Source: SIG714 sp964638675 (lineage in GTDB: Bacteria; Bacillota; Clostridia; Oscillospirales; CAG-272). Taken from it: a stretch of DNA of 64,000 bases. Within the stretch, counting starts at the first letter, position 1; each line of letters opens with the position of its first letter. Below, in pieces: positions 1 through 7,910 of this stretch. The position numbers and the translations under genes were made by a program. The DNA is taken from assembly GCA_964638675.1 (NCBI GenBank), contig CAZXAU010000006.1, forward strand, positions 62,001-126,000, read 5' to 3'. Below the pieces are notes generated by a model. That model saw nothing but the letters and a program-made list of their open reading frames with translations. It had not been told where the DNA came from and made no database searches.

Positions 1-1425
1 TTTGGCGCCTCTTGCACGCATTGCCGTAAATGCTTCATGTCCGGGAGTATCAAGGAATGTAATGTCCCTGCCATTTATACTTACTCTGTAAGCACCGATA
101 TGCTGGGTGATTCCGCCGGCTTCTCCGGCAGTAACCTTAGTGTGACGTATGGCATCAAGAAGTGATGTTTTACCGTGGTCAACATGTCCCATAACGCAAA
201 CGACAGGAGCACGAGTCTCAAGTTCATCTTCGCTATCCTCTTTTTCGGTAAAGAGCATTTCTTCAATTGATTTTTTCTGTTCCTTTGTAACTGTTGCACC
301 GAACTCAATTGCAACAAGAGAAGCAGTATCAAAGTCAATGAATTGATTGACCGTAGCCATTGCACCAAGCATCATCAACTTCTTTATAACTTCTTTTACC
401 GGTGTTTTAAGCATTGATGCAAGCTCGCTGACCATAATTTCATTGGGCAGCTCAATTTCAAGTGCCGCTTTCTTTATCGGCTCCTGCTTGCCCTTATTGT
501 TTCCTTTGAAGTTGTTCTTACCGCCCTTTTTCGAGTTTCTGTCAAACTTATCGTTTCTCTCCGATTTTTCTTTATCAAAGGAATTACGGTTGTCACTCTT
601 TCCGGTTTTCTGATTTTTCTGAGAATTCCCTTTTCCCTGTGCGGCAGACTGATTATCGCCCGGTTTTGAATTCTTTTTGAATTTTTGTCTCGTGTTTTCT
701 TCATCGAATGCAGCTTTCTTATCGCCTTCGACAAATCTTTCAAATCCGTCGTTATACTTGGACAGATCGACATTCGTAGAACGTGTATCTACAATACGTA
801 CCTTTGAGTCTTTAGTACCGCCGGCATCCTCATCTGATATTGTCCTGATTACGGTATCGTTTTCATCATTGACCTTATCGGAAAAGATATCAATAGTATT
901 GGTTTTTTTCTGACTCTTCTGTGATTTGGACGCCGATTTTTCATTTGTCTTTTGGGAAACAGCATTTGAAGCAAATCTGTCAAGCTTTCTCGCCCTTCTG
1001 TCCTGATCAGAAGAAGCGTTTCGGTTTTCGGAGGTTTGTGACGTGACATCAGAGCGAGCACTCTTTTCGTGTGCATTGTCTCTGCCTGCGTCAGTTTTTT
1101 CTTCCGCTTTGCCATCTGCCTTGACAGAATCCGTCTTCGGCGTTTTATCCTCGGGTTTACTCTCTGTCTCTTGCATAAGAGAATCAATTTTTTCACCCTT
1201 CATAAGAATGTACGTCTTTCCCGAAAGATAGGAATTAATATCACTTATCTGATTATCTGTCAGAAGTTTGTTAAAAATCACATCAAACATTTCAGTACTG
1301 ACAGTTGCACCGCTTTTCAGATTTTTTATTCCGCACTCTTCAGCAATTGAAATAACATCCTTTGCGGACATCCCGAGCTCTGCGGCGAGGGTGTTCAGTT
1401 TTATTTTTGTCGTATTTTCAGCCAT
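1..1425 (-). CDS. infB: Translation initiation factor IF-2, C-terminal part cut by window edge
   Basis: IF-2 is the GTPase that brings initiator fMet-tRNA to the 30S subunit and promotes 70S joining. The 475 codons present hold an N-terminal IF2_N-type helix bundle (residues ~5-40), a long charged linker (~90-330) rich in Lys, Asn, Ser and Asp, and a second IF2_N module (~340-395). The G domain follows, with P-loop GHVDHGKTS and G3 motif DTPGHEAF near the window edge. The frame is open to base 1, so NKxD, domain II and the initiator-tRNA-binding C2 domain lie outside. The ATG at 1425 has an AGGTAAG site upstream. It is the last visible gene of rimP-nusA-ylxR-ylxQ-infB, 26 bp after ylxQ. Identity is certain; only the 3' extent is unknown. 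Confidence 0.97.
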   Translation of the reverse strand, partial: MAENTTKIKLNTLAAELGMSAKDVISIAEECGIKNLKSGATVSTEMFDVIFNKLLTDNQISDINSYLSGKTYILMKGEKIDSLMQETESKPEDKTPKTDSVKADGKAEEKTDAGRDNAHEKSARSDVTSQTSENRNASSDQDRRARKLDRFASNAVSQKTNEKSASKSQKSQKKTNTIDIFSDKVNDENDTVIRTISDEDAGGTKDSKVRIVDTRSTNVDLSKYNDGFERFVEGDKKAAFDEENTRQKFKKNSKPGDNQSAAQGKGNSQKNQKTGKSDNRNSFDKEKSERNDKFDRNSKKGGKNNFKGNNKGKQEPIKKAALEIELPNEIMVSELASMLKTPVKEVIKKLMMLGAMATVNQFIDFDTASLVAIEFGATVTKEQKKSIEEMLFTEKEDSEDELETRAPVVCVMGHVDHGKTSLLDAIRHTKVTAGEAGGITQHIGAYRVSINGRDITFLDTPGHEAFTAMRARGAK

Positions 1426-1451
1426 ATAACTTACCTCCGTTGAATTTAAGC

Positions 1452-1766
1452 TTAAAGAAGAGCAACGCTCTCAAGTACGGCTTTTGCAAAACCGTCGTCA
1501 TAGATACCAATGCATGAGAGCTCACCGGCTCCAACCGCCTTACCGAGTTCTTCTGTGCTGATTTGTGCAACAATATATTGCACCCCGTAGTGCTCGCAAC
1601 AACCGAGCATTCGTTTCATCGTATTTTCGGAGCAACCATCCGATATAACGCAGAGTGCCGGCTTTTTGCCTTTCTGAATTGAGGAGCGAACCATGCTCGT
1701 ACCCAAAACGAGCTTCCCGGCTTTTTTTGCGATTCCGATAAGCCCGAGAAATCTTTCACGCTTCAT
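1452..1766 (-). CDS. ylxQ: L7Ae-family K-turn-binding ribosomal-type protein (YlxQ)
   Basis: This 104-residue protein has the L7Ae/L30e fold (start RFLGLIGIAKKAGKLVLG; core around PALCVISDGCSENT, with a Cys/Ser-rich turn). The family binds RNA kink-turns; in Firmicutes YlxQ is encoded between ylxR and infB and its exact task is unsettled. The ATG (MKRERF) directly follows the ylxR stop codon (1767), so the two genes are tightly coupled. Length matches the family (about 100 aa). No unusual features; assignment rests on sequence pattern plus the conserved operon position. Confidence 0.9.
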   Translation of the reverse strand: MKRERFLGLIGIAKKAGKLVLGTSMVRSSIQKGKKPALCVISDGCSENTMKRMLGCCEHYGVQYIVAQISTEELGKAVGAGELSCIGIYDDGFAKAVLESVALL

Positions 1767-2078
1767 TTATATCGATCCGATCTCCTTTATTTCTCTGATT
1801 TCCTTTTCGATCTTTTCGTATATCTCATCAGGTATCATGCTGTTAAGGTTAGAAGAGAATCTGCCGGTTTTCCGTCCTTTTTTAAAGCACTCCACTTTAG
1901 GACAGACATAAACTCCACGTCCAGATGCTTTACCCGTTCTGTCGAGGATTATCTCTCCCTCGGGAGTACGCACCACCCTGATGAGATCATTTTTCAGAAA
2001 TGATTCACCGCATCCGATGCAACGTCTCACGGGGTACTTCTTTTCCTTCACACTGCTGTTGATATTTTTTCCCGACAA
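1767..2078 (-). CDS. ylxR: YlxR/RnpM family RNA-binding protein (DUF448)
   Basis: A 103-residue basic protein with the family signature RRCIGCGES near residue 20 and the later GRGVYVCP motif (~53-60), followed by KKGRKTGRF. YlxR proteins are small RNA-binding proteins; in Bacillus the family member has been linked to RNase P modulation (RnpM). It lies 17 bp after nusA and abuts ylxQ, the standard Firmicutes order. Start at 2078 (MSGKNINSSVK) follows an AGGTGTTAAGA-like site. The function in this organism is inferred from the family only. Confidence 0.92.
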   Translation of the reverse strand: MSGKNINSSVKEKKYPVRRCIGCGESFLKNDLIRVVRTPEGEIILDRTGKASGRGVYVCPKVECFKKGRKTGRFSSNLNSMIPDEIYEKIEKEIREIKEIGSI

Positions 2079-2095
2079 TTCTTAACACCTCTTGA

Positions 2096-3127
2096 TTATT
2101 CAGTCTTGATATCTATTTTATAATTTGTCAGCCGTGCCGCAAGTCTTGCATTCTGACCTTCTCTTCCGATTGCAAGCGAAAGATGCTCGGGAGCAACTAT
2201 AACTCTGCAAACACGCTCATCCTGATTTACAACGACATCCTGAACCTGTGCCGGTGAGAGTGCCTCACGTATAAAGACCGCAGGATCTTCGCTGTAACGT
2301 ATGACATCGATCTTTTCACCGTTAAGCTCGGATATAATGCAGTTTATTCTTGAACCGCGATTTCCGATACAAGCACCGACAGGATCAACAGCAGGATCAT
2401 TGGATGCCACCGCAATTTTAGTTCTCGAACCGGCTTCTCTTGATATCGATTTTATTTCAACTGTTCCCTGCGAGATCTCGGGAACTTCAAGCTCGAAAAG
2501 TCTTTTTACAAAATTCTGATGAACTCTTGAAAGCGTGATGATCGGTCCCTTGGTCTCTATTGAGCTCTTGACTTCGGAAATAAAAACTTTTACATGATCG
2601 CCTACATTGAAGCTCTCGCCCTTTATCATCTCACGGGCATAGAGCACCGCAGTACCTGTGCCGGTATTGACAACACAGTTTCCGTTGGTTTCATCCGCTT
2701 TTTCAACAGTGACCGTGATTATGTCTTCCCTCTTGCTCTCATATTCCTTGATCATCATTTCTCTTTCGGCTTCTCTGATTCCCTGGATTATGACCTGCTT
2801 TGCTGTCTGAGCAGAGATCCTTCCGAAATTCTTAGCCTTGACCTCTATTTCTGCAATCTGACCGAGAGTATATTTTCTGCTGATCTTTTTAGCATCTTCA
2901 AGACTAATCTGAGTTTTTTCGTCTTCAACTACTTCAACAACGGTAAGCTGTTTGTAGAGCTTCACATCACCCTTTTCAGGATTGATCAGTATGCGTACAT
3001 TGGTTCCGCCTTCTTCACGCTTGAAAGCGTTTGTCAATGCCTGTTCAACCTTTTCGAGCATATATTCCTTGGGTATTCCCCTTTTTTTCTCTATTTCGTC
3101 AAGTGCCTGAAAAAATTCGTTATTCAT
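2096..3127 (-). CDS. nusA: Transcription termination/antitermination factor NusA
   Basis: NusA binds RNA polymerase near the RNA exit channel and modulates pausing, intrinsic termination and antitermination. The 343-aa product has the N-terminal RNAP-binding domain (start MNNEFFQALDEIEKKRG), an S1 domain (~130-200, with GDHVKVFISEV) and two KH domains, including GACIGNRGSRI and LSLAIGREGQNARLAARL at the C-terminus. There are no C-terminal acidic repeats, as usual for Firmicutes. I chose the ATG at 3127 because GGAGGA lies just upstream; an in-frame open stretch continues to 3166 but lacks this. The start overlaps the rimP stop by 8 bp, indicating translational coupling. Confidence 0.97.
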   Translation of the reverse strand: MNNEFFQALDEIEKKRGIPKEYMLEKVEQALTNAFKREEGGTNVRILINPEKGDVKLYKQLTVVEVVEDEKTQISLEDAKKISRKYTLGQIAEIEVKAKNFGRISAQTAKQVIIQGIREAEREMMIKEYESKREDIITVTVEKADETNGNCVVNTGTGTAVLYAREMIKGESFNVGDHVKVFISEVKSSIETKGPIITLSRVHQNFVKRLFELEVPEISQGTVEIKSISREAGSRTKIAVASNDPAVDPVGACIGNRGSRINCIISELNGEKIDVIRYSEDPAVFIREALSPAQVQDVVVNQDERVCRVIVAPEHLSLAIGREGQNARLAARLTNYKIDIKTE

Positions 3128-3635
3128 TTTCTCCTCCGTCATCGTCCTGTACATCAAGTTCATCAAAATTGAATTTGATATTTGCCTTTGATATCATATT
3201 TCTCTTTATTTTTATTGTTTTGTTGCTGCTTGAGAGCTCAATTTCCTCGTCATCATCCGAGATCCCCTCAAGCACGCCAGAAAGTTGCTTTACCCCGTTA
3301 AGTGCCGAAAAAAGTCTGACTTCTATCTCACAGCCGACGCAAGCCCTGTAGTGCCCGGGTGTCCTTATATTTCTTTCGAGCCCGGGAGACGAAACATCAA
3401 GATAGTAAAAATCCTGAATCGGGTCGGCAGAATCTATGACAGGATCTATTGCACGGTGAACCTTTTCGACATCGTTCAGATCAACGCCGTTCGGGGAATC
3501 TATAGTAATACGGAGATACCATTCCGCTCCCTCTTTAATATATTCGACATCCCATATGGAATATCCGAGTGATTCAACAGTCGGAGTGATAAGCTCAGCA
3601 ACCGTCTGTGCGATATTTTTCTTTGTTGAAGCCAT
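3120..3635 (-). CDS. rimP: Ribosome maturation factor RimP
   Basis: RimP assists late assembly of the 30S subunit. The 171-aa protein shows the family core: an N-terminal alpha/beta domain with GYSIWDVEYIKEGAEWYLRI (residues ~25-45) and the DVSSPGLERNI motif (~102-112), then an Sm-like C-terminal domain. It is the first gene of the nusA-infB operon, and its stop codon overlaps the nusA start. A sigma-A promoter (3752-3780) and a leader terminator (3711-3730) precede it, so the transcript must read through a hairpin before reaching rimP. Confidence 0.96.
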   Translation of the reverse strand: MASTKKNIAQTVAELITPTVESLGYSIWDVEYIKEGAEWYLRITIDSPNGVDLNDVEKVHRAIDPVIDSADPIQDFYYLDVSSPGLERNIRTPGHYRACVGCEIEVRLFSALNGVKQLSGVLEGISDDDEEIELSSSNKTIKIKRNMISKANIKFNFDELDVQDDDGGENE

Positions 3636-3710
3636 TTTTTATCCTTTTTAAATGCAAATTCAATATGTAAAGAAGTCTTTTTTCACAAATCAACTTCAAA
3701 CATAAACAAA

Positions 3711-3730
3711 GAGCGATTTTTCAATCGCCC
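3711..3730 (-). terminator. Intrinsic terminator in the rimP-nusA leader
   Basis: On the minus strand an 8-bp stem (one G-U wobble) with a GAAA tetraloop (3711-3718 pairing with 3723-3730) is followed at once by TTTGTTT. It lies downstream of the promoter at 3752-3780 and upstream of rimP, so it would act as an attenuator of this operon. A simple end-of-gene terminator is less likely, because the upstream minus gene ended 300 bp earlier. Confidence 0.7.
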
Positions 3731-3751
3731 TTTCCTACATCTGTCTGGGAT

Positions 3752-3780
3752 ATTATATCACATGTATTTTGAAATTGCAA
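3752..3780 (-). promoter_or_regulatory. Sigma-A promoter of the rimP-nusA-infB operon
   Basis: Minus strand: TTGCAA, 17-bp spacer, TATAAT, with the extended -10 TG-A-TATAAT. The expected start is near 3745, giving a leader of about 110 nt that contains the terminator at 3711-3730. The rest of the 395-bp gap (3781-4030) is AT-rich and I see no gene in it. Confidence 0.75.
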
Positions 3781-4030
3781 GAGTTTTTTGAATTTTTTTC
3801 AACAATATCTTAAAAATTTCATACCCTAATGTAATATCAATTATTATCTGAGTTGTATTTTTTAATTGCACACTGAATAATTGCATTGTGAAATATTTAA
3901 CGATTTCCCCCGCAATCAAAAATAATTGCAGGAGAAAGATATTTTTCTGTTGTATCAATTAATTATACAGCTTTAACAGCATTAACAACTTTAATAAAAA
4001 GCATGTAACTAAATTATTGTATATTCTTAA

Positions 4031-4996
4031 TCAGTCAACCGGAATTATCATATTAATTCTGTCGGCATAAACCGTTCGTCCTTCTGCATCCTCAAGGATA
4101 CATTTAACTTCAAGAGAATATTCTATTGCCCTTGTACCGTCACTCAAAACGGTCAGTGCATAAGAGGGTTCGGTATATTCAACTATATCATAGATTTGTT
4201 TTGCTCTCTGATAGATTTGATCCAACTTTTGATTTACAGATGAATGTATCCTTTCCATATCAATGTCTTCCGTGCTTGTTTCTGCCGGCACTCTTCCCAT
4301 CATGAAAGACGAAAAGAATTTTATCTCACCATTATAGAAAACACCGATCGTGATATTATCGGTAGTCATAAAATCACCGATATATTTTGTGAATGAAAAT
4401 TCATAAAGTTGTTTATCTTCTGTTTTTTCAACCTGAATACTGTATTCCGAAACATCTACATATTGACTCAGGTATTCCTTTGCAATCTGCAAGCAGTCAT
4501 TTTCGGAACACACTTCATCTTCATTAAAATCTACTGTTTTGTGTTGATAAAAACCAATCATTTTTCCTTTTTCATCTGTCATTACGCTCGTATCATCTTC
4601 TTTCGAGTAATAACGATATGTGGGAAAATAATTAGGCGCGATTATGCTTATCCTGCGAAAATCCGCCTCAATGTTATTTCCGTTAATTAACATATTAACC
4701 TTTTCATCCGGAATCACATCAAGATACTTATCCATGTTCACTAAAGAATATTCCATTTCATATTTCGCTGCCGTAATAGAATCAGAAAAATCGTAAATTA
4801 ATGGCTTATAGGCAATGATTCCCTTTTTATCATCTATAACAATATCTTTAGTTTGATTCTGTTCCGTTATATCGACTGAAGGTAAAGTTAAACTATCATT
4901 TGTTTCATTAGGTTCGAGCTCTTGACGGCATGCACATACCGTTGAGACTATCATGAGAACCAATAAAAGTACAGCAAAAATCTTATTATTTTCCAT
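4031..4996 (-). CDS. Predicted lipoprotein of unknown function
   Basis: A 321-aa protein with a signal peptide ending in a lipobox-like VCAC (Cys23), followed by an acidic, Asn/Glu/Thr-rich linker typical of surface lipoproteins. I do not recognise the remainder. It has alternating beta-type segments and two stretches that look like repeated small alpha/beta units (residues ~140-230 and ~245-320, each ending in a strand on a derived value such as SYALTVLSDG). The start at 4996 has a GAGGAG site. It is 39 bp downstream of the secreted lectin/caspase-fold gene (5036-6253) and probably co-transcribed with it. Function unknown. Confidence 0.75.
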   Translation of the reverse strand: MENNKIFAVLLLVLMIVSTVCACRQELEPNETNDSLTLPSVDITEQNQTKDIVIDDKKGIIAYKPLIYDFSDSITAAKYEMEYSLVNMDKYLDVIPDEKVNMLINGNNIEADFRRISIIAPNYFPTYRYYSKEDDTSVMTDEKGKMIGFYQHKTVDFNEDEVCSENDCLQIAKEYLSQYVDVSEYSIQVEKTEDKQLYEFSFTKYIGDFMTTDNITIGVFYNGEIKFFSSFMMGRVPAETSTEDIDMERIHSSVNQKLDQIYQRAKQIYDIVEYTEPSYALTVLSDGTRAIEYSLEVKCILEDAEGRTVYADRINMIIPVD

Positions 4997-5035
4997 AAAA
5001 AGCTCCTCATATTTTTTCTTAATTGATGTCTGTTG

Positions 5036-6253
5036 CTATTTTGAAAGTGTGATATTTTCATCACCGCATATTATTACGCTTTTTAATCCTGCATTTGAGA
5101 CATAAATTTTATTCAGTTCTGAAATAGCGTCACTCAATGTTACTCCTTGTAACAGTAATTCATAGAGATCCATCGTCCACTCATTTGAAGACCCACAGGT
5201 GATAGACTCTTCAAATCCAATTGCTGCTTTTGCACCTAAACTTACAATTTTGGATGGTAAATTATTAGAACCAACCCCACCGAAACCTGTGTTGCATCCA
5301 ATGAACATCGCTATATTTACATTGCTATAGTCTTCATCGGACAGCAAGTATTCAGTATATTGAGGCATTGAAAAGCCATTATCGCTCGCAATTGCGTAAC
5401 GTCCGATGATATTCTCCCTATCATTTAGTTGTATTCCGGTACAATATACACGATTGGTTGAACAACGGTAAAAGCCATGACTCCTGCTTGTAAATATACT
5501 GCATTCCTGTAAATATTGCTTACAGTCTGTAGGATGTATTGCCCCCGTTCTAATTGAGATATTGTTATACCCGCAATAATTCAATTCAGATAAAAGTAGC
5601 TCTAACACAGTCATATGATCGTGACCTGAATTTGTCACACCCATCAATTCAAAATTATAATCATCAAGAGGTTCAAATATCCATTTGTCAATTTGAGACG
5701 CAAACTCCTTTTGTTGTAACTTGAAATCAATGTTCAACGATTGATCGTAATACAACCCCATAACAAGATCCTTTGCAGTATAGCTCTCGGATGATTTTGC
5801 TTTAATCTTATACGAACCATTTGCTGTCAGAGTAATTTTCCATTTTTGATTGTCATTATTCCGGTCATAGGGTTGCAAAACCAAAAAAACATTTCCGGAA
5901 GTTTCGTACCCGGTCGGTACCGTAACGGCATATCCGTTATCGTCAGATACTATTTTGTAATATCCGTTTCCTATGTGAGTAAATGTCCATCGTTGATTAT
6001 CACCACCATCAAACAACTGAAAATTTATTACTCCTTTCGGATTATTTAAAATTGTTCCGGCATATTTATTTAACTGCATGTATAAACTAAAATGATTATT
6101 TTTAACGTAGTATGTACCTTCATTGAATTGTAATTCTACAGAATCAGCGTATGTCAGTGCTTCCGAAAATAATGCAACAGAAGCCGTGCATGATATCATT
6201 ACCATCACTAAAATCAATGAAATAAGCTTGTTCAAATTTTCTTGTTTTTTCAT
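5036..6253 (-). CDS. Secreted ricin-type lectin protein with C-terminal caspase-fold (CHAT-like) domain
   Basis: 405 aa from the ATG at 6253, chosen because GGAGGAAGAG precedes it and a signal peptide follows (hydrophobic 10-30). Residues ~45-195 form a ricin-B (RICIN) trefoil, with NQRWTF and NQKWKI repeats of the QxW type. Residues ~200-405 look like the caspase-hemoglobinase fold: an N-terminal strand-helix (MGVTNSGHDHMTVLELL), a putative catalytic His259 in SRSHG, Cys320 after a hydrophobic strand in MFIGCNTGFGG, and a GAKAAIGFEES strand as in CHAT/gingipain-like domains. I infer an exported Cys peptidase that is lectin-targeted to glycans; activity is unproven. A lipoprotein gene follows. 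Confidence 0.7.
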   Translation of the reverse strand: MKKQENLNKLISLILVMVMISCTASVALFSEALTYADSVELQFNEGTYYVKNNHFSLYMQLNKYAGTILNNPKGVINFQLFDGGDNQRWTFTHIGNGYYKIVSDDNGYAVTVPTGYETSGNVFLVLQPYDRNNDNQKWKITLTANGSYKIKAKSSESYTAKDLVMGLYYDQSLNIDFKLQQKEFASQIDKWIFEPLDDYNFELMGVTNSGHDHMTVLELLLSELNYCGYNNISIRTGAIHPTDCKQYLQECSIFTSRSHGFYRCSTNRVYCTGIQLNDRENIIGRYAIASDNGFSMPQYTEYLLSDEDYSNVNIAMFIGCNTGFGGVGSNNLPSKIVSLGAKAAIGFEESITCGSSNEWTMDLYELLLQGVTLSDAISELNKIYVSNAGLKSVIICGDENITLSK

Positions 6254-6433
6254 ATCTCTTCCTCCGGTATCAAATGAATATTGCGAAAAGTGGTGATGCA
6301 TACAGATCGTAGAATTCTCCGTATGCATCTTTATAGGCGGAAAAGAAGAGGAAGGCTGCGGTCTGAAAATATGTTTGCATAACGAATGATACTGCACATG
6401 ATTGCCATCTTCCTCCAAAATTCAAATTAAAAA

Positions 6434-6470
6434 GCACATAAGCCCCCTATGGGATCCGAAGCTTATGTGC
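6434..6470 (-). terminator. Hairpin with U-tract in the leader of the lectin/caspase-fold gene
   Basis: A perfect 10-bp stem (6434-6443 with 6461-6470, arm GCACATAAGC) with a 17-nt loop is followed on the minus strand by TTTTTAA. It could terminate read-through from the 6741-7889 gene, or act as an attenuator for the gene starting at 6253. A second perfect inverted repeat, ACGGTG...CACCGT, lies upstream at 6497-6514. Confidence 0.55.
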
Positions 6471-6496
6471 CTTATTATTATTCAAAAATATTCCCG

Positions 6497-6728
6497 ACGG
6501 TGATGCTTCACCGTACCGTAACATTATATAGATTCAAGAATACTTTAACAGCACTAATGTTGCATCGTGAATCGTAGTTTATCTATGGTTACTTATCTAT
6601 AATACTATAATACCATATTTTTTCACATTTGTCAAGATATTTTTGAAATGTTTACTGTTCTTTTATTAATTAAGCAGGGTTATCATTATTTTTACAATAT
6701 TATTCAAAATACGATCATTGCAAGCAAT
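6497..6728 (-). promoter_or_regulatory. Structured leader and possible promoter upstream of the lectin/caspase-fold gene
   Basis: The 487-bp gap 6254-6740 has no recognisable gene. On the minus strand a perfect TATAAT (6523-6528) lacks a convincing -35. Downstream of it come the ACGGTG/CACCGT hairpin (6497-6514) and the terminator-like hairpin (6434-6470). The remainder, 6540-6740, is AT-rich with nothing recognised. Confidence 0.35.
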
Positions 6729-6740
6729 CCAGATGCCCTA

Positions 6741-7889
6741 TCAGAAACTCATATTCTTGCCGACATCGCTTATTTTCACCTTTGAAAGGAAGTCCTCATT
6801 CAGTTTGACGTCATCTGTTCTTTCGGATAGCATTGACGAGAAATAGAATTCCTTTGCTTCATTTTCAAATGAAGCAAACTGTCCGTCTGCATCTTTTGAA
6901 TACATTTTATCCTCGAGCTCATATTTTGCAATAATATAATATGCCGAATCGTCTTCAAACAGCTCAATCTTTCCCTCATCCATTTTGATTCCGTTTGAAA
7001 CGAGTGTATATACTTCGCTTGATGTATAGCTTGTCGATGAAATATAAAAGCCGTTCGGATATTTTTCACTGTATCTCATATCGGGAGTATTGTATTTTTC
7101 GATCAAGGCGTTGAAATCTTCGCCGCTCTGAGCCGCAAGCAGTGCTTCATCAACCCTGTTTTTAAGCTCTTCTTTTTCTTCTTCTGTGAGCGGTTGCGTT
7201 TCGTACGTTCCCGATGAGTTCTGAATCAGATTTCCTTCACCGTCAAGAACATATTTGTTCTGCTTATCAAAATAGAGATATTTTATTCTCGAATAGTTGC
7301 TTTTGTAGAAACTGTCAAGCTGATTATCACTAAGCTTACCTATTCCCTGATCTCCGAAGAGATGGGTGTTGAGCTTTGAGATCTTCTTCTCGATCGTATA
7401 AACCTCCTTGAGTGTAGAAACGCTGACATTTGCAGTTCTTGTAAGATAGTTCTCAAGAACGCTTTTTGAGCCGAATGAATCGATCAGAGAGTCTATACTC
7501 TTGTTTATCGCATCCTTTTCATCCGATGTCAGGGAAAGCGAATACTCATCAAACATCTGAAGTGCGACGGCATACATTTTCATTCGGTCATTCACGGTAT
7601 CTATAACATATTGCTCTCTTGTGACTCCCTCGGAGACCTCACTCTGCCAGCTCTCCTGCGTATCGCTGACATCTGTAAAATGCTGAGTATAATAGGTCTT
7701 ATAATATGACAGCCAATATCTGTACACATCATCCCCTATATACGATTTGCCGTATTCAAATACTTTTACACTGCTGCCGTTGCATGAAACAATGAAGCAA
7801 AACGACAGAAAAACAAGAAGACAGCATGCAATAATACTCTTGATTTTTTTCACTTTTATGACCATACCTTTCACATTATTTTTTATCAT
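6741..7889 (-). CDS. Foldase-like lipoprotein (SurA/PrsA peptidyl-prolyl isomerase type)
   Basis: A lipoprotein of 382 aa with lipobox IVSC (Cys36) after a hydrophobic signal. The N-terminal half is helical, as in SurA_N/trigger-factor-like chaperones. Residues ~235-300 (EEEKEELKNRVDEALLAAQ, then GEDFNALIEKYN and PNGFYIS) resemble the start of a parvulin domain, but the canonical parvulin His residues are not evident, so it may be a chaperone without isomerase activity. It lies 21 bp after mfd and is likely co-transcribed. The start is uncertain: no good SD precedes 7889, and an AAAGGT precedes later in-frame starts (ATG 7865 or GTG about 7853). Confidence 0.65.
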   Translation of the reverse strand: MIKNNVKGMVIKVKKIKSIIACCLLVFLSFCFIVSCNGSSVKVFEYGKSYIGDDVYRYWLSYYKTYYTQHFTDVSDTQESWQSEVSEGVTREQYVIDTVNDRMKMYAVALQMFDEYSLSLTSDEKDAINKSIDSLIDSFGSKSVLENYLTRTANVSVSTLKEVYTIEKKISKLNTHLFGDQGIGKLSDNQLDSFYKSNYSRIKYLYFDKQNKYVLDGEGNLIQNSSGTYETQPLTEEEKEELKNRVDEALLAAQSGEDFNALIEKYNTPDMRYSEKYPNGFYISSTSYTSSEVYTLVSNGIKMDEGKIELFEDDSAYYIIAKYELEDKMYSKDADGQFASFENEAKEFYFSSMLSERTDDVKLNEDFLSKVKISDVGKNMSF

Positions 7890-7910
7890 TCATTTTGGTA
7901 ATACAGTCTG

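Noticed and set aside
1..1425. Several 60-115 codon frames on both strands within infB
   Set aside because: All fall inside the IF-2 linker region, whose Lys/Ser/Asn-rich codons open alternative frames; none has its own start signals.
2594..3172. 192-codon plus-strand frame opposite nusA
   Set aside because: Lies antisense within an obvious nusA; composition (Phe/Ser/Leu-rich) is that of a reverse-frame shadow, with no ribosome site.
3758..3958. 66-codon frame in the rimP upstream gap
   Set aside because: Overlaps the promoter, is AT-rich and hydrophobic, and has no ribosome site.
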